A stretch of 64,000 nucleotides of DNA from Epiperipatus broadwayi (taxonomy: Eukaryota > Onychophora > Udeonychophora > Euonychophora > Peripatidae). The position numbers were made by a program, and so were the translations under genes. Position 1 is the first letter of the stretch. Each line of letters starts with the position of its first letter. The DNA lies in the NCBI GenBank assembly GCA_028023455.1, contig JAQFVV010006451.1, positions 1,411,501-1,475,500 of the forward strand. Reading direction: 5' to 3'. Below are positions 33,055 to 44,998 of the stretch, piece after piece. Below the pieces are notes generated by a model. The model was not told the DNA's origin, made no database searches, and worked only from the letters and a program-made list of their open reading frames with translations.

Positions 33055-33437
33055 TAGGTGGTTACTGGTTGGATCTTAATTATATCATTATCCCAGATTA
33101 GCTTTAGGCACCATTTCGCTTATTATTTCTAAATAATACATGGGCAATTTAAAAGTATTGCGGTTTGTAATGTTAATTGACTATTTATTAGTCTGCATTA
33201 CAGTGACATGTTTATTTCATGTTTAAAGAGGTTTATTTAAACTTCTATATATCAATATTTCATACTCTGTAGTCAAGTTTCAAGCTTTAAGTGTCCATAT
33301 ATATTCAATGGACCATTAGTAAGAATGGATTCCATTCTTGCTATTAAAAGGTGTGAAGGATGCCTTGACAGCAGTGAGAAATATTGATTACTATATTTTA
33401 CTGTGAATGTTTAGGTGGTTACTAGTTGGATCTTAAT
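33051..33437 (+). repeat. Family E element, tandem-like
   Basis: It opens with the element's own end (GGTGGTTACTGGTTGGATCT), then the full body from TTAGCTTTAGGCACCATTTC to a second copy of that end, then TA repeats. So one monomer plus the end of a preceding one, a tandem remnant. Confidence 0.84.
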
Positions 33438-33601
33438 AATATATATATATATATATGTGATAAACAAAAATGCAAGTTAAAAAACTTGCTAACGCTTGTA
33501 TTTATGTCCACAGATGGCATTCTACCAAAAACACCGATCAAGCGTATGTTTTGTTTACATAAATGTCAGAGCAGTATTCACTATCTCTAACTATAATTCC
33601 A

Positions 33602-33645
33602 CTTTCAGATCATGATTTCAAGCTATTTGCTATCATCAGTGAAAG
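33602..33645 (-). ncRNA. Type I hammerhead ribozyme, family A variant
   Basis: Stem I is CTTTCA/TGAAAG, differing from the 7-kb array (CCTTCA/TGAAGG) by a compensated pair. Core CTGATGA/GAAA, stem II AGC/GCU, stem III AU-CAUG-AU, cleavage base C. Confidence 0.9.
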
Positions 33646-34004
33646 ACAGGAATAAAGAAACTAGATCTAAACACAAACTCTGAGCGTTTATGAAACAATT
33701 TCTATTCAGCTTGCAAGCGTGAATTTTTTAGACATGTAATGTCTTCAAACTCAGCATAGCAAACCAGATAGCTATATGGGTCTGATCTCAGTTCAGCATC
33801 ACCACATAGTAGAAGCCTCTGCAATCTATATCATTGCAAGAAAGACCCCAAAGGTACATTTATGATAAACAAAAATGCAAGTTAAAAAACTTGCTAACGC
33901 TTGTATTTATGTCCACAGATGGCGTTCTACCAAAAACACCGATCAAGCGTGTTTTGTTTACATAAATGTCAGAGCAGTATTCACTATCTCTAACTATAAT
34001 TCCA

Positions 34005-34048
34005 CTTTCAGATCATGATTTCAAGCTATTTGCTATCATCAGTGAAAG
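34005..34048 (-). ncRNA. Type I hammerhead ribozyme, family A variant
   Basis: Identical in all key positions to the copy at 33602, 403 bp later. The two predicted cuts define a 403-nt monomer. Confidence 0.9.
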
Positions 34049-34407
34049 ACAGGAATAAAGAAACTAGATCTAAACACAAACTCTGAGCGTTTATGAAACA
34101 ATTTCTATTCAGCTTGCAAGAATGAATTTTTTAGACACGTAATGTCTTCAAACTCAGCATAGCAAACCAGATAGCTATATGGGTCTGATCTCAGTTCAGC
34201 ATCACCACATAGTAGAAGCCTCTGCAATCTATATCATTGCAAGAAAGACCTCAAAGGTACATTTATGATAAACAAAAATGCAAGTTAAAAAACTTGCTAA
34301 CGCTTGTATTTATGTCCACAGATGGTGTTCTACCAAAAACACCGATCAAGCGTGTTTTGTTTACATAAACGTCAGAGCAGTATTCACTATCTCTAACTAT
34401 AATTCCA

Positions 34408-34451
34408 CTTTCATATCATGATTTCAAGCTATTTTCTATCATCAGTGAAAG
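34408..34451 (-). ncRNA. Type I hammerhead ribozyme, family A variant, weakened stem II
   Basis: Stem I CTTTCA/TGAAAG and the core are intact and the cleavage base is A. One stem II base is changed (AGA instead of AGC on the minus strand), breaking a pair. Confidence 0.83.
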
Positions 34452-34575
34452 ACAGGAATAAAGAAACTAGATCTAAACACAAACTCTGAGCGTTTATGAA
34501 ACAATTTCTATTCAGCTAGAAATTGTTTCATAAACGCTCAGAGTTTGTGTTTAGATCTAGTTTCTTTATTCCTGT

Positions 34576-34619
34576 CTTTCACTGATGATAGCAAATAGCT
34601 TGAAATCATGATCTGAAAG
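34576..34619 (+). ncRNA. Type I hammerhead ribozyme, family A variant
   Basis: In the inverted arm: CTTTCA 34576-34581, CTGATGA 34582-34588, stem II, GAAA, cleavage base C at 34613, TGAAAG 34614-34619. Confidence 0.9.
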
Positions 34620-34844
34620 TGGAATTATAGTTAGAGATAGTGAATACTGCTCTGACGTTTATGTAAACAAAACACGCTTTATCGGTGTTTTTGGTAGAAC
34701 ACCATCTGTGGACATATATATATATATATTTATCTGGATGTTAAATATTTTATCACTGCTTATTACTATTATAGGGCACAAATTTTGGTGATTTTCATTT
34801 GCTATTATTTGGATATTAATGGGAGTTTAGCAATTGTTATAAAA

Positions 34845-34950
<106 letters not shown>

Positions 34951-34959
34951 CTACCTACC

Positions 34960-35519
34960 TACCTTCCTACTTATTTACTTCTCTATCTATCTTTTATCTA
35001 GCTATCTAAATATATATTATAAATGCCACTAATTTGATAGTTATCTATCGTAACAGTAATTTTCGAAATGTATTCTTACACAGACACACATAAATATATA
35101 TTAAGTAATCTACCTGGACTTAGATAGATTTAGCACTATAGTGGTAATAGTGGACTCAATTAAGAGTTACCGAATTGTTTGCCGACTGAATAAAATAATT
35201 TTCAGTTTAATTAATCGAATCAATTATTTTGCTAACTATTTACGAGTGTGAACGTGATCATTGTTTCTCACTTGAGCAGTTTGCTGATAATACAGTTTTT
35301 TAAAGACTAATACACAGTCAGTTGTAATTTTCTATTGTTTGCCATCATCTTAATAAAAATTACTTCAGCATTTTAAATAAATTTAAAATAATATCACCAA
35401 TTTATTATGCCATCCTTAACCATCAGTTCACAAGGTATTATAAGACTAATAGCTAATATCGCATATAATTACGATTTAGCAATTTGCAGATAACTTCACA
35501 CAGTTTTTGGTTGCTGTAC
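34960..35519. other. AT-rich interval, nothing recognised
   Basis: No motif seen. Confidence 0.5.
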
Positions 35520-35660
35520 TTTGTGGGATAATCTCTCCACATCTAATCCAGCTACTCTGATATTTAGTCTCTTTCACTTCATATCAACAAAGTTTTTCTT
35601 TCATCCATCCACTTCACATACGGTCGCTTTTGAGATCTTTTGTAATCTCTTGGAATCCAA
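35520..35660 (-). mobile_element. Short 3' fragment of the RTE-type LINE, minus strand
   Basis: The reverse complement matches the last part of the LINE C-terminus: TGGATTCCAAGAGATTACAA near 35655, GTGAAGTGGATGGATGAA near 35605 and AGCTGGATTAGATGTGGAGA near 35545. About 45 codons, several indels. It starts at a TA tract. Confidence 0.8.
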
Positions 35661-37250
35661 TATATATATATATATATGCACACACAATATTTATGCCTTT
35701 AACATATATATATATTCACGTACATATTACTACATGTTATATGCAGTTTATATATATATATATATTTTAGCATGTTTACAAGTGTAATTGCGTATAAGCA
35801 TTCATGCTTACGAACGTGTAAATATGTATAAATGACTTTAATAAATGTTACACACTGTATGCTTCACATAAACTGAATGCTTCACGAGTTCTGCTTTATT
35901 TATTTTTTCTTTTAACTAGAGATGATCAAGAATGCGGTCAGTGCACTTACGCTTCATTTTTGACACACTAGCATTAATTTTATAGACACTAGCGGAAACA
36001 GAGATTTGGTAATCATGAAGGATTGTTTCAAGAAGTGGATAAAGTCAATTTCTAAAAAAAAACCAGTCTATCTCTCTCTCGTCAACGGTAATTGTTATTC
36101 AAGAGTAAAATAAAAAAAAATTATGCTAAGTTGTCCGTTTGAAGGCAGGTTAAGTAACCAGCCGATAGGGTAATGTAACCAAACGATGACCCTTGATCAT
36201 CGTCGATAGTAATTTGCTACTGGTTGCAAATCTTTTAGTATAATTAATTTTAGCATCTTAAAATTTAAAGCTTTATCATAAGCAATAATGGGCACATTTT
36301 AAAGAAAAAATAGCTAGCATGACGACTACTTTTTTCTCGAAATCGCTTTACTTTTTCACTGTCAAAATTAGTTTAAAAACGAGATAAGAATGTTTTAACT
36401 GAATTGATATAAACAATCGATTATCTATAAAATTCCGAAATATGTTTAAATATAACTGTATGCCATATGTACATATATTTATATATTGTGATGGTAGAGA
36501 TAATGCTATATCATATCATTAATTTAAACTTTACACTGAACCTGCTGATGACCACTAAGCATTTCCACCTAAAAATGAAAAAAAAAAAGAGAATGATATA
36601 TATATATATGTGTGTGTGTATGCGTGTGTCTGTACGATTTTGCTTTCTGATAAAGGCAAAAGGAGGATATCTGAAATTAAAGAGCGTAGAAACCAAAAAA
36701 TTCTAAGACAGAAAAAATGGGAGAGTATAAAAAGATGGGTTTAGATTCAATGTTACTGTTGGAATTTGAATAACAAATGAAATACCTAATTTATATAGGA
36801 ATAATATTTTTTTAAATTTACGTATAAATTAATGCATAAGATAAAACAAATATTTTGAAAATGTTTAAAACAATAAAAAAGATTTTAAAATATTGAAAAA
36901 TAAAAATAACCTGCAATATTACATTTTCAGTAGCGTGAATAATTTTATAGAAATTACTAAAAATTATATTAATAATCTGGAAGAAAAAAGAAAACTTCTA
37001 ACTACTTTATTGAAAAAAAAATTTCAAGTAAAAGATTGCAAACTTTAAATAATGTTTTACCAAAAGCTGTTTTATAAATAATTAAAAAAAAAAAGATATT
37101 GCAAAATATTTATTAACGCATAAACTAAAAGTTTATTAAAGTAATAAAAAAAACCAGTCAGTTAAAGATAAGAAATTTCTAATGGAAAACATTATGGAAG
37201 TGGAGATCGGGATGTATAAATGAAGGATCCAAACAGAAGATGCGGTTCCA
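35661..37250. other. AT-rich interval with TA and TG microsatellites
   Basis: TA tracts near 35661, 35704 and 35750, and TA/TG near 36598-36630. No gene supported. Confidence 0.5.
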
Positions 37251-37254
37251 CATG

Positions 37255-37912
37255 AAATACTAAGTAATTGTAAACTAATGCAACCCTTCAGCAGCCACCT
37301 CAAACTAGTTTGGGGATATTGGATGAGTAGGCACTAGATGGGGATTTTATGCACAACCTTTCTGGCATCCATTGATTACTCTAGCTTGCTGTGTGTGACA
37401 ATACGTATAGTGAGTTTTTTGTTTTTTTTTTACGTATAGTGAGTTTTGCCTGTTTTAACCACAGTTATACACAAGCATAAGAAGTGGTGGTCACGTGATG
37501 TTTATTGGCTTAAAACCAATCCTGCCTCATAGGATAGTGGTGGCTATGGTTGTTAAAGAACCAAAGACACCAAAATGTATGAGTATTGAACTGAGTTCAG
37601 ACCCATATGACTATATAAGCTAATGGGCTTGGATTGAAAACATTAAGGTGTTTTCAGTTTAAGACTCATAGTTTTGTAGTTAAGTGGAGATAAAAGGTGG
37701 CTGCTGAAGGGTTGCATTAAATCCTAAGATCTAGGTGCAGTGCTCTCAGATCCAAGGTTCCTAACTGACGAAGGCCAGAAACTGGTTTGGGGATATTGGA
37801 TGAATAGGCATTAGGTGGAGATTTTATGCACAGGCCTTCTGGCATCCATTGATTACTCTAGCTTGTTGGGTGTGGCAATACATATAGTGAGTTTTGCCTG
37901 TTTTAAGTTTAA
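37255..37912 (+). mobile_element. Family B array, 1.4 monomers
   Basis: The tail of one monomer (37300-37456) is followed by a full one. Landmarks GGATATTGGATGAGTAGGCA (37313 and, diverged, 37792) and GAGTTTTGCCTGTTTTAA (37442 and 37890) repeat about 450-480 bp apart. A short internal duplication of the TACGTATAGTGAGTTTT end lies at 37399-37447. It matches the element at 13.2 kb closely. Confidence 0.87.
37760..37792 (+). ncRNA. Hammerhead relic, family B
   Basis: CTGACGA at 37765-37771 and GAAA remain, and stem III AC/GU is followed by T and TGGGG. Stem II has shrunk to AGGCCA and stem I has a G-A mismatch at its second pair. Probably inactive. Confidence 0.62.
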
Positions 37913-37914
37913 TA

Positions 37915-38900
37915 ATGTTGATAATGATATTTGACTTCACATTCCTATGTAAATGCCTGAAGTGCATAAGTCTGGTCTCTGATTTTAATTTAGTGTAAAA
38001 TAGAATGCTGTTTTAAAAATGTCAGGTTAAGATAGAAATGATATCTCAAAAATCCAACAATAAAAATTATGAAGATTGTAATTGTAATCTTAAGAAAAAG
38101 ATCTTTATATGTACTATCTATTAGGATTGTCAAAGGTGAAAGAAAGTTATCTAAGATTTTTTCTTCCTAACACTTTTAGAAACATATTGAATTTATGTTA
38201 CATTTTAAAAAAGTAAAACAGCGTTACTAGGAACGAAGAACTTATTTTAATTAGAAAATCTTATATTTAGAATCTACATATCAATTTTTGAACTTATTCA
38301 ATATTCCTTTACAAATTGATGTGTCTTTAGATTATGAAATATTTACTATTTATTAAGATTGCAAATGCTTTTTTTCAGGAGAAAAGAGTAAAAACTAATT
38401 ATGCATAATTAGAAACATAATTAATTATATATTTAGCGAATCTATTTTTTATGGATGGAATTGAGTTAATGACTTTGGCCTTATTATATTATTTAAAATT
38501 CATATGCATAAATGTAGCATTAATAGTAATATTCACCTTGTAACAAATTTACCATATCAAGTTAATTGTTTCTGTAAATAGAAAATAAAACTAGAATGTA
38601 ATAAGAGACCGTTGTAATTGAAATTTAATAAAATTTAGGTTAACCCTGTAATTGAAATTTTTATGCATATTTTGCTTATGAATAATCCTTTTTTTTTTAC
38701 TTTTTTTTATTATTGCGGATTAATTTTGCCCACAGTGAATTAACTTTTTTTTTACAAAAGAAACGATACATTTAATAATAGGCATGTAAAAAGTGATATA
38801 TATAAGGGAAGATTTTGCATCCATTGAAAAATAGATTTGTAAATCTTAATACATGTAAGGAATGATGGATTTGCAAATAAACAACAGAAAGTGGGTATAT
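37915..38900. other. AT-rich interval, nothing recognised
   Basis: No motif or repeat partner seen. Confidence 0.5.
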
Positions 38901-38904
38901 TACT

Positions 38905-38980
38905 TATAAAAGTGGTTAGTGCATATCATTCGCAAAGTCGTGAAATGAGTTCGAATCCAGGTGGAACACGACTTTTTAAG
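38905..38980 (+). mobile_element. tRNA-like SINE head
   Basis: A-box-like AGTGGTTAGTGCATATC is followed at tRNA spacing by B box GAGTTCGAATCCAGG. The flanking sequence does not fold as a full tRNA, so a tRNA-derived SINE or tRNA relic is likely. Confidence 0.58.
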
Positions 38981-38984
38981 CCAA

Positions 38985-40915
38985 AGAATGCGTTGTATAG
39001 AATAACTCAGTAGCTGATCTATCCAGCCATCTAATTATGGCTTACAAATGAGCATTAACTATTTTTAGAGTATAAAATCGAGAGTGAAACGCAAATTCTC
39101 ACAAGTGATATTTACTACAGTGATAAATATGATCTTCCAATTTACTTTTTTTTCTATAGCAAGATGGGAGAGCTTTTTAAAGGCACTATACGCACGCGCA
39201 TATACATACACGTATGTATGTATGCATATATGTAATTCATTTATTATCAATGCATGCATGCATATGTATGTGTGTTTTCAAATTTATGTGAAATACAATT
39301 TGAATACATGGTGTCCATACTTTCTCTTATTTTTTATGTTTATATTAGTGTATTCCTTATACCAACTCCACTGTATTACAACCAACTGCCAGCAAAGATT
39401 TTCTCTCACTATGCATGCATTTCATGATCAAGCTTTGCTTAACAAATGATCTACAGACATCAAATACATGAATTTCCATGTCATGTTGACAGCTTAGTAT
39501 TTTTTTATTACAACCTTGTCCAACAAAGTAGGGACTATTTTTTCTCCACCCTTCAACTCTTTGTAGAGTGAATAATCATTACGCTGCAGAGTTATTTTCA
39601 TTTCGTTTTGGTTTTTATCATTTACATCCCTATTCTCTACTCCGTCCTATCACAACTATCCACGAGTGTAGGAATTCAGATCCCCTTCGTATACAAATAA
39701 CTTGTAATTCGGTGACCTAGAGATATCAAACACCGCCATTCTGATATTCTCTTGCAAAACAGGAATTAATTTTTATTCACTTTTAAGACCCCTTGTAAGA
39801 GTGTGACCAGTGATTGCACTGCTAAGTTGTTTTTAATTTTTTTTTAGTTTTAATCAATTCATTCTTCATCTCAATTTCATAATATTGTAAGCAGTGCACT
39901 AAGTAAGTAATCTTCTTTAACGTGTTAAGAATAGATAGAAACCAGTACCCATCTTCGAAAAAAATATTTAAATTGGAAGATTCGTATATGAAATACCTTT
40001 AGGTCACCTGACAAAGCATAGATTGTTTGCTTGATGCATGATAGAGAGAGGATGTCAGTTTCTGAGGTGAGAGATGGTTAGAATATTCATAAAAATGAAG
40101 GATGTATTGATAAAATCATGAAAATTGTTTTCATATAGACAAGCGATTAAATGCATATGCGTAATTTGCATTTATTCGATAATTAGTAATTAGTATGTCT
40201 TTGAAAATGCTTGGTAGTAAATATGCGTGCATGTGTGTATAAGTAAACTAACATAAATTTTCTTTGTATTATTTTCTTTTATTTTATTGTCAAACCTGTA
40301 ATTAATCTTTTCCACATTACTGATTTAACGAACTTTCAATTTAATTAAACCGATTTACTTTTTACTTCTCGAAAAACTCTTACAACTGCTGTACACATTA
40401 CGGCAAAGTTTGCCATTTAATTGCAGAATAATAACCGGCTACGAATCCAAACAAAAGTAATTTTATTGTAAATTCGTTAGAAATACATTTCAACTTTAAT
40501 TTTCGTTCTTCACGTATTTTGTCTTCTAAACGATTACGTATTGTTTAATTTAAAAAAAAGACATTAAAAAACCCTTTACAAAAATTAACTATTTAAATTA
40601 CTTAAAAAAAAAAAAAAACTTAAGTTAAATAAAAGAAAATACATTATCAGGAAATATACATTTTTTTCCATTTTAAATTGTTCCATTAAAACATATCATT
40701 AAGTGGTTGCTAATTAGTTAAAATGGCTAAGTAAATATTAATATTTTTTTATTAATCACTGTAGTAATTTGCTATTTATAAATACAGGTTCAGCACGAAA
40801 TATGCATCTGGGGGATCACAAAATGTTAAAAGTGGATAGAAAATATTTTCTACATTGCGTGGAAGTAGTGTAATGAAAATTACCCTACAGAAATATTACT
40901 AATATTTTAAATACA
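38985..40915. other. AT-rich interval, nothing recognised
   Basis: An overlapping pair of frames near 39065-39449 has no motif; the region is low-complexity (GTATGTATGCAT). No gene called. Confidence 0.5.
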
Positions 40916-41033
40916 ACTATATTTTATATACCTGAGGATTTGAACTCAGAATTTCAAGCTTACTTCAGTTATCAACTCCATCTCGTATAATCGATACACA
41001 TGACAACACACATGTGAAAAAGATAAATGATCT

Positions 41034-41077
41034 CCAAATATATATATTTCACTCTGAATCAGCATTCATCAGTTGGT
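41034..41077 (-). ncRNA. Type I hammerhead ribozyme, family D
   Basis: CCAA/TTGG stem I, core CTGATGA, stem II ATGCTGATTCAGAGT (mostly paired), GAAA, and a UA-rich stem III with several alternative registers. Confidence 0.7.
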
Positions 41078-41296
41078 CCAAATCATCATCTTCCACATAT
41101 ACAAATAAGTCAGTGCTCGGATTATGTTAAATACAAAATCTTCACACTTTAATTAACACACTTCGATCCACTCCACCCTCCAACTCTTCAACCATCTATA
41201 CTATTGAAAATCTGATGATGAAACCACCCAAATTCCTTGCTAATGCCAATATTATTGTCCTTAAAATGTAAAGATTTGCTTAAGCCGAGAACAGGT

Positions 41297-41329
<33 letters not shown>

Positions 41330-41346
41330 CGGAGATGATGATCTGG

Positions 41347-41391
41347 GCCAACTGATGAGGTGCTGTTTCAGCACAAAATTCATATACTGGA
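41347..41391 (+). ncRNA. Hammerhead with perfect stem II but broken GAAA, family D
   Basis: GCCAA, CTGATGA at 41352-41358, and a six-pair stem II GTGCTG-TTT-CAGCAC. The next core reads AAAA rather than GAAA, and stem I has a mismatch at the cleavage end. Likely dead, but it shows the stem II structure of the family best. Confidence 0.68.
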
Positions 41392-41504
41392 GATCATTTA
41401 TTTTTTTCTCAGGTGTGTGGTCATGTGTATTGGTCGTATGAGATAGAGTGGCTGCCTAAAGGGAGCTTGAAAGTCGAGGTTCAAATCCCCTATATTAGAA
41501 ATAT

Positions 41505-42020
41505 TACTAAGTAAATATATATTTTTCAGAAAAGATAAATAAAATAACTTGGAAATAAAATTATAGATAAATAAGTGAAAACAGACTTTAAATAATCTTC
41601 TCCAACTGCCCTCCAAAAGTGACAGTAATTGATAAACTACTTAGCAAGCTTATTAATTACGGGGTAATAAGATTTTTAGGGATTTTCTACTTTACTATTA
41701 CTTTTTAATTAGTTATTCAATAACTGTATGACTAGATATATTGACTATAGTGGTTAGCTGGAAAAAAATCCTAAATGTGTGTGGAAATTGAAAAACGATC
41801 TATGTTTAACCCATTCTAGATTCGAAAATATAAAATGGATTTGCTAAACACTTGACTTATTATGTCCATGTCTACATAGTAGTAGGTTCAAATCTTGATG
41901 GAACTAAATATGTAGGGAAGAAAAATAATCTACTTTTTATTTCCTCTATCCAAAAACTGGGCAACTTTTTTAATATTTTAATTTTAAACATAGAATTATT
42001 TTGATGGAAATGTTAATAAT
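41505..42020. other. Interval with a weak tRNA-like motif
   Basis: GTAGGTTCAAATCTTGATGG near 41880 resembles a B box, but no convincing A box precedes it. Otherwise nothing. Confidence 0.45.
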
Positions 42021-42024
42021 TGAA

Positions 42025-42480
42025 ACAGACTTCCTCAGGACCATATTTATCCAGTATTTGATACATTGCATGATCACCATTTCTTATGCTTATACAAGCT
42101 GTTAAAACAATAGCAATCTGTATAAACCGTTATGCCACCCAATGCGTGCCAGAGAAATAAATGGATGCTAGAAAGTTTGTATATCCAAATCCCTAAGATG
42201 GCACTACTGTTTGGAATGATTTGCTGACGTTTTAATAGCTTGTGTAAGTATAAAAATTAATGATATTTTAATAGTTTAGCACTACTCTTGATCAAAGAAT
42301 GGTGGTGACTATGATTATTAATAAAACCAAAGACACCAAAATCTATAGATGGGTTCAGATCTTTATGTCTATACAAGCAATTGAACTTGGATTGAAAACA
42401 TTATTGTGTTTTCAGTTTGGAATCGTAACTTTATAGGTCACTAAAAAAGGTATAGTGATTGCTGGAGAGTTGCATTGGCT
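42025..42480. repeat. Family B, strongly diverged, with fold-back head
   Basis: CACCATTTCTTATGCTTATA (42078) is a reverse complement of the family B CATAAGAAGTGGTGG block. The plus part (42296-42480) retains AAACCAAAGACACCAAAATC, a GATTGAAAACATTA block and GAGTTGCATTGG in family B order. The hammerhead segment is not recognisable. Confidence 0.72.
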
Positions 42481-42484
42481 CAGG

Positions 42485-44335
42485 GATGGGGAACTTCTGG
42501 CTCATAGATGAAGAGCCCATGGAACTCAGAAGCTCTCAATCAAGTCCCAGATATTTCTCAAATGTATATAAAATAAACCTATATGAAACTTCTATTTAAA
42601 CAAGTATATAGTGCAGTGCAAATATATGTGAAATATCAAATTAAGAGTCAAATAAAACAAAATATTTTTTACTCATCTATATTATTCTCTTCTCTCCAAT
42701 CGTTATAATTGTACTTCATTCTGTCAGAGGTGCAATATTCAAACAAATTATCTATGTTATGTGATTTGTCTGATTATATATTTAATCTTTGACAATGCTG
42801 AGAGCATTTTGTTAGTTTATATAGTGATTTTTCCAGACAAACATATAACTAGTAAAAATAAGATTCGAATTCATACTTTATTTTGTATTTAATTTTCTTT
42901 TTTTTAGTATGATTATATAGGTAAGATATATATTGTCAGAAAATCACATATTTGAAAAGCACATCTTATCAAAAGACACTATTTGTCAAAGATTCCGACT
43001 ATAACAAAATTGCTGGAGGGAAAAGAAATATTAAAATAGAAAACTTGAAAAGAAGTTTTATCAAGTAACTGATATGTTTTATAAAAAGCACAAAAAGTCA
43101 GAATTTTTTTGTAAGAGTTAGTTATTTAAAAAAATGCAGAAAATTTGAAACGATTTTCTGAAGGAAAGTTTATGGAAGATGGCATCCTAGTCACTGTAGA
43201 ATTAATCTGTTGAGACATAAAAAAATATTTTAAAAATATATATCTCCAAATAAGGTTCAAGATGAATCATACAAATTGTATTTGTATGTGTAAGAGTCAT
43301 TAATAATAATTATGTTTCATTCTTTTTAATCCACATAAAATTTTCTCAATAAGCTGCCCCACTCATGGACAGAAAATGTTGATTCTTATTCCTCCATTTT
43401 GTTAAGTCAATTATATACTTTTAAGCAATAAAAAGAAATTCTTTTAAAGAAATTTATATGTGCTTCCATTTAAAACAAAATCAAAAGTGAGAATCTAGAG
43501 TTCAAACTTTGAGTCCTATTTATAAGATTTCTTTATGGATATCAGTGTAACTATAGTAATTGTCTATATATCATTTTTAAACTTCCTGTACTCTGCCAGA
43601 TTTTTTTGTTATCACTAGATATAATCTTTCAACTTTCACTTTAATATTAGACCATTATTATTTATCAAAATATAATACATTTGATTTTATTTGAGAGATA
43701 TTTTTCTTCAGAAATTAAAGAAATTTTAAAAATCACATTTGATTTTCAGAATTATTTTAAAAATTAGATTTTAATCAAAACAAAGTACTGTTACATCAGC
43801 AAACTTCAGTTGAAAAGATTCAATTTGAAAAATGAACAAAATATTCTTTGTTTGATGTTTGTTTTAAAAATCTGAATGAATTACTTTTAATATCTAGTAA
43901 ATCTATTAATTTATGCTTTAAAAGTTTAAACTTTTTTTGAATTTTTTTATGATATTGCTAAATGTTATAACAGATTGTTGTAGCGACAACATTTCTAGAT
44001 ATTTGTATTTCCCATGACCTTAATCTCTATGGCAATATTACACAGAAGAATACATTCTTTTATATTTAAAAATAAAAGGTTTCTGTAAAAAATAAATATG
44101 AAATAACATTTGTTTTTGATTTTTAATCACTATTACACAATTATTATATAAATATAATTTATAAATTTTTCAAAAAATCAAGTTTTTAGACAATCATAAT
44201 ATTTTTGCAAAGTAATTTCGCAAAGTTTGATATTGCAAATATACAATGCCTACGCATCAATGTGTGGATTCAGAAACTTTGAAATTTATGCTTATTTGAT
44301 TATCCTGACATCTTTTTATTTTTTTTGAAAATGAA
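42485..44335. other. AT-rich interval, nothing recognised
   Basis: No coding motif or repeat partner seen. Confidence 0.5.
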
Positions 44336-44339
44336 ATAT

Positions 44340-44800
44340 TAGAAATTAACAGCCTACAGCTAGAAACCAGTCTGAGAATAGGGATATTGGGAAAAGCTTG
44401 TTAACAGGTGTTAGAATGCTCATTGCATAATATTTGTAGTACATGATTGTTAAGTCATGTGATGTATGACTTGATTTTAATTGCAATTATAGTTTTGATC
44501 TTATGGCTTTGGCAATGTTATTTTGGTAAAGTGATTAATATATTATGTATCTTAACTTATTTCAATCCCATATGTCTATTTAAGTTAGATAGATGGATTT
44601 GAAGGCATATGAATGTCTGAAAATTTCAGATTTTCTAAGTAATAATTAACTATTAGATAAATGCTGGGTTTGACCTGGTATTTTAAAATCTAATGCCTGA
44701 ATATCCTTGCACCTCACTGATGAAACCAGTCTGAGGATAGAGATATTTGAAAAATCTTGTTAAGAGCTATTAGCATGCTCATTATATAACATTTATAGAA
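44340..44800 (+). repeat. Family C tandem remnant, about 360-bp period
   Basis: GAAACCAGTCTGAG occurs at 44363 and 44722, about 359 bp apart, each followed by GGATAG/GAATAG, GATATT and CTTGTTAA. The interval between holds CCCATATGTCTAT and GATTTGAAGGCAT blocks in the same order as families A and B. A related, decayed family. Confidence 0.76.
44712..44736 (+). ncRNA. Hammerhead relic without stem II, family C
   Basis: CCTCA, CTGATGA at 44717-44723, then directly AACCAGTC and TGAGG. Stem I (CCTCA/TGAGG) and stem III (AC/GU) pair perfectly but stem II is deleted. The upstream sister (44358-44375) keeps GCTAGAAACCAGTCTGAG, the other side of the same structure. Confidence 0.62.
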
Positions 44801-44998
44801 AATAAAAGTTGTTAAAAAATGTTTGCAAAATTTCTCAATAGAGGGCAAAAATGCAAATTTAATTCATCACACAAATAAATGGGTTGGTAAGCAATTTTCA
44901 GTAGCATTTTATAAATAAAAAAAATCTTATTACACAATGATGACAAATGAAAATAAATATCTAAAAATATTACATACGATCAAAATTTTTGTTTGATC

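Larger units (their letters stand above)
33458..34713. repeat. Family A array, second locus: tandem monomers and palindrome
   Basis: Monomer landmarks (GTCCACAGATGG) occur at 33506, 33911 and 34314, about 403-405 bp apart. At 34511-34516 the sequence inverts: 34314-34510 is mirrored by 34517-34713 almost base for base. TA tracts flank both ends (33439-33457 and 34714-34729). Four hammerheads are present. Inversion occurs at a different place in the monomer than in the array at 7.38 kb, so the two palindromes arose independently. Confidence 0.95.
40920..41500. mobile_element. Family D head-to-head pair around a TA/TG tract
   Basis: A minus-oriented family D copy (40920-41295) and a plus-oriented copy (41330-41500) meet at the (TA)n(TG)n tract 41297-41329. 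Both have tRNA-like promoters: GAGTTCAAATCC on the minus strand near 40935, and GAGGTTCAAATCCCC at 41476-41490. Both have hammerheads just upstream of them. Confidence 0.85.

Noticed and set aside
38905-38980. A functional tRNA gene
   Set aside because: A and B boxes are present, but acceptor and anticodon stems do not pair.
39065-39449. Possible small gene on either strand
   Set aside because: Overlapping frames on both strands, low-complexity GTATGTAT sequence and no motif.
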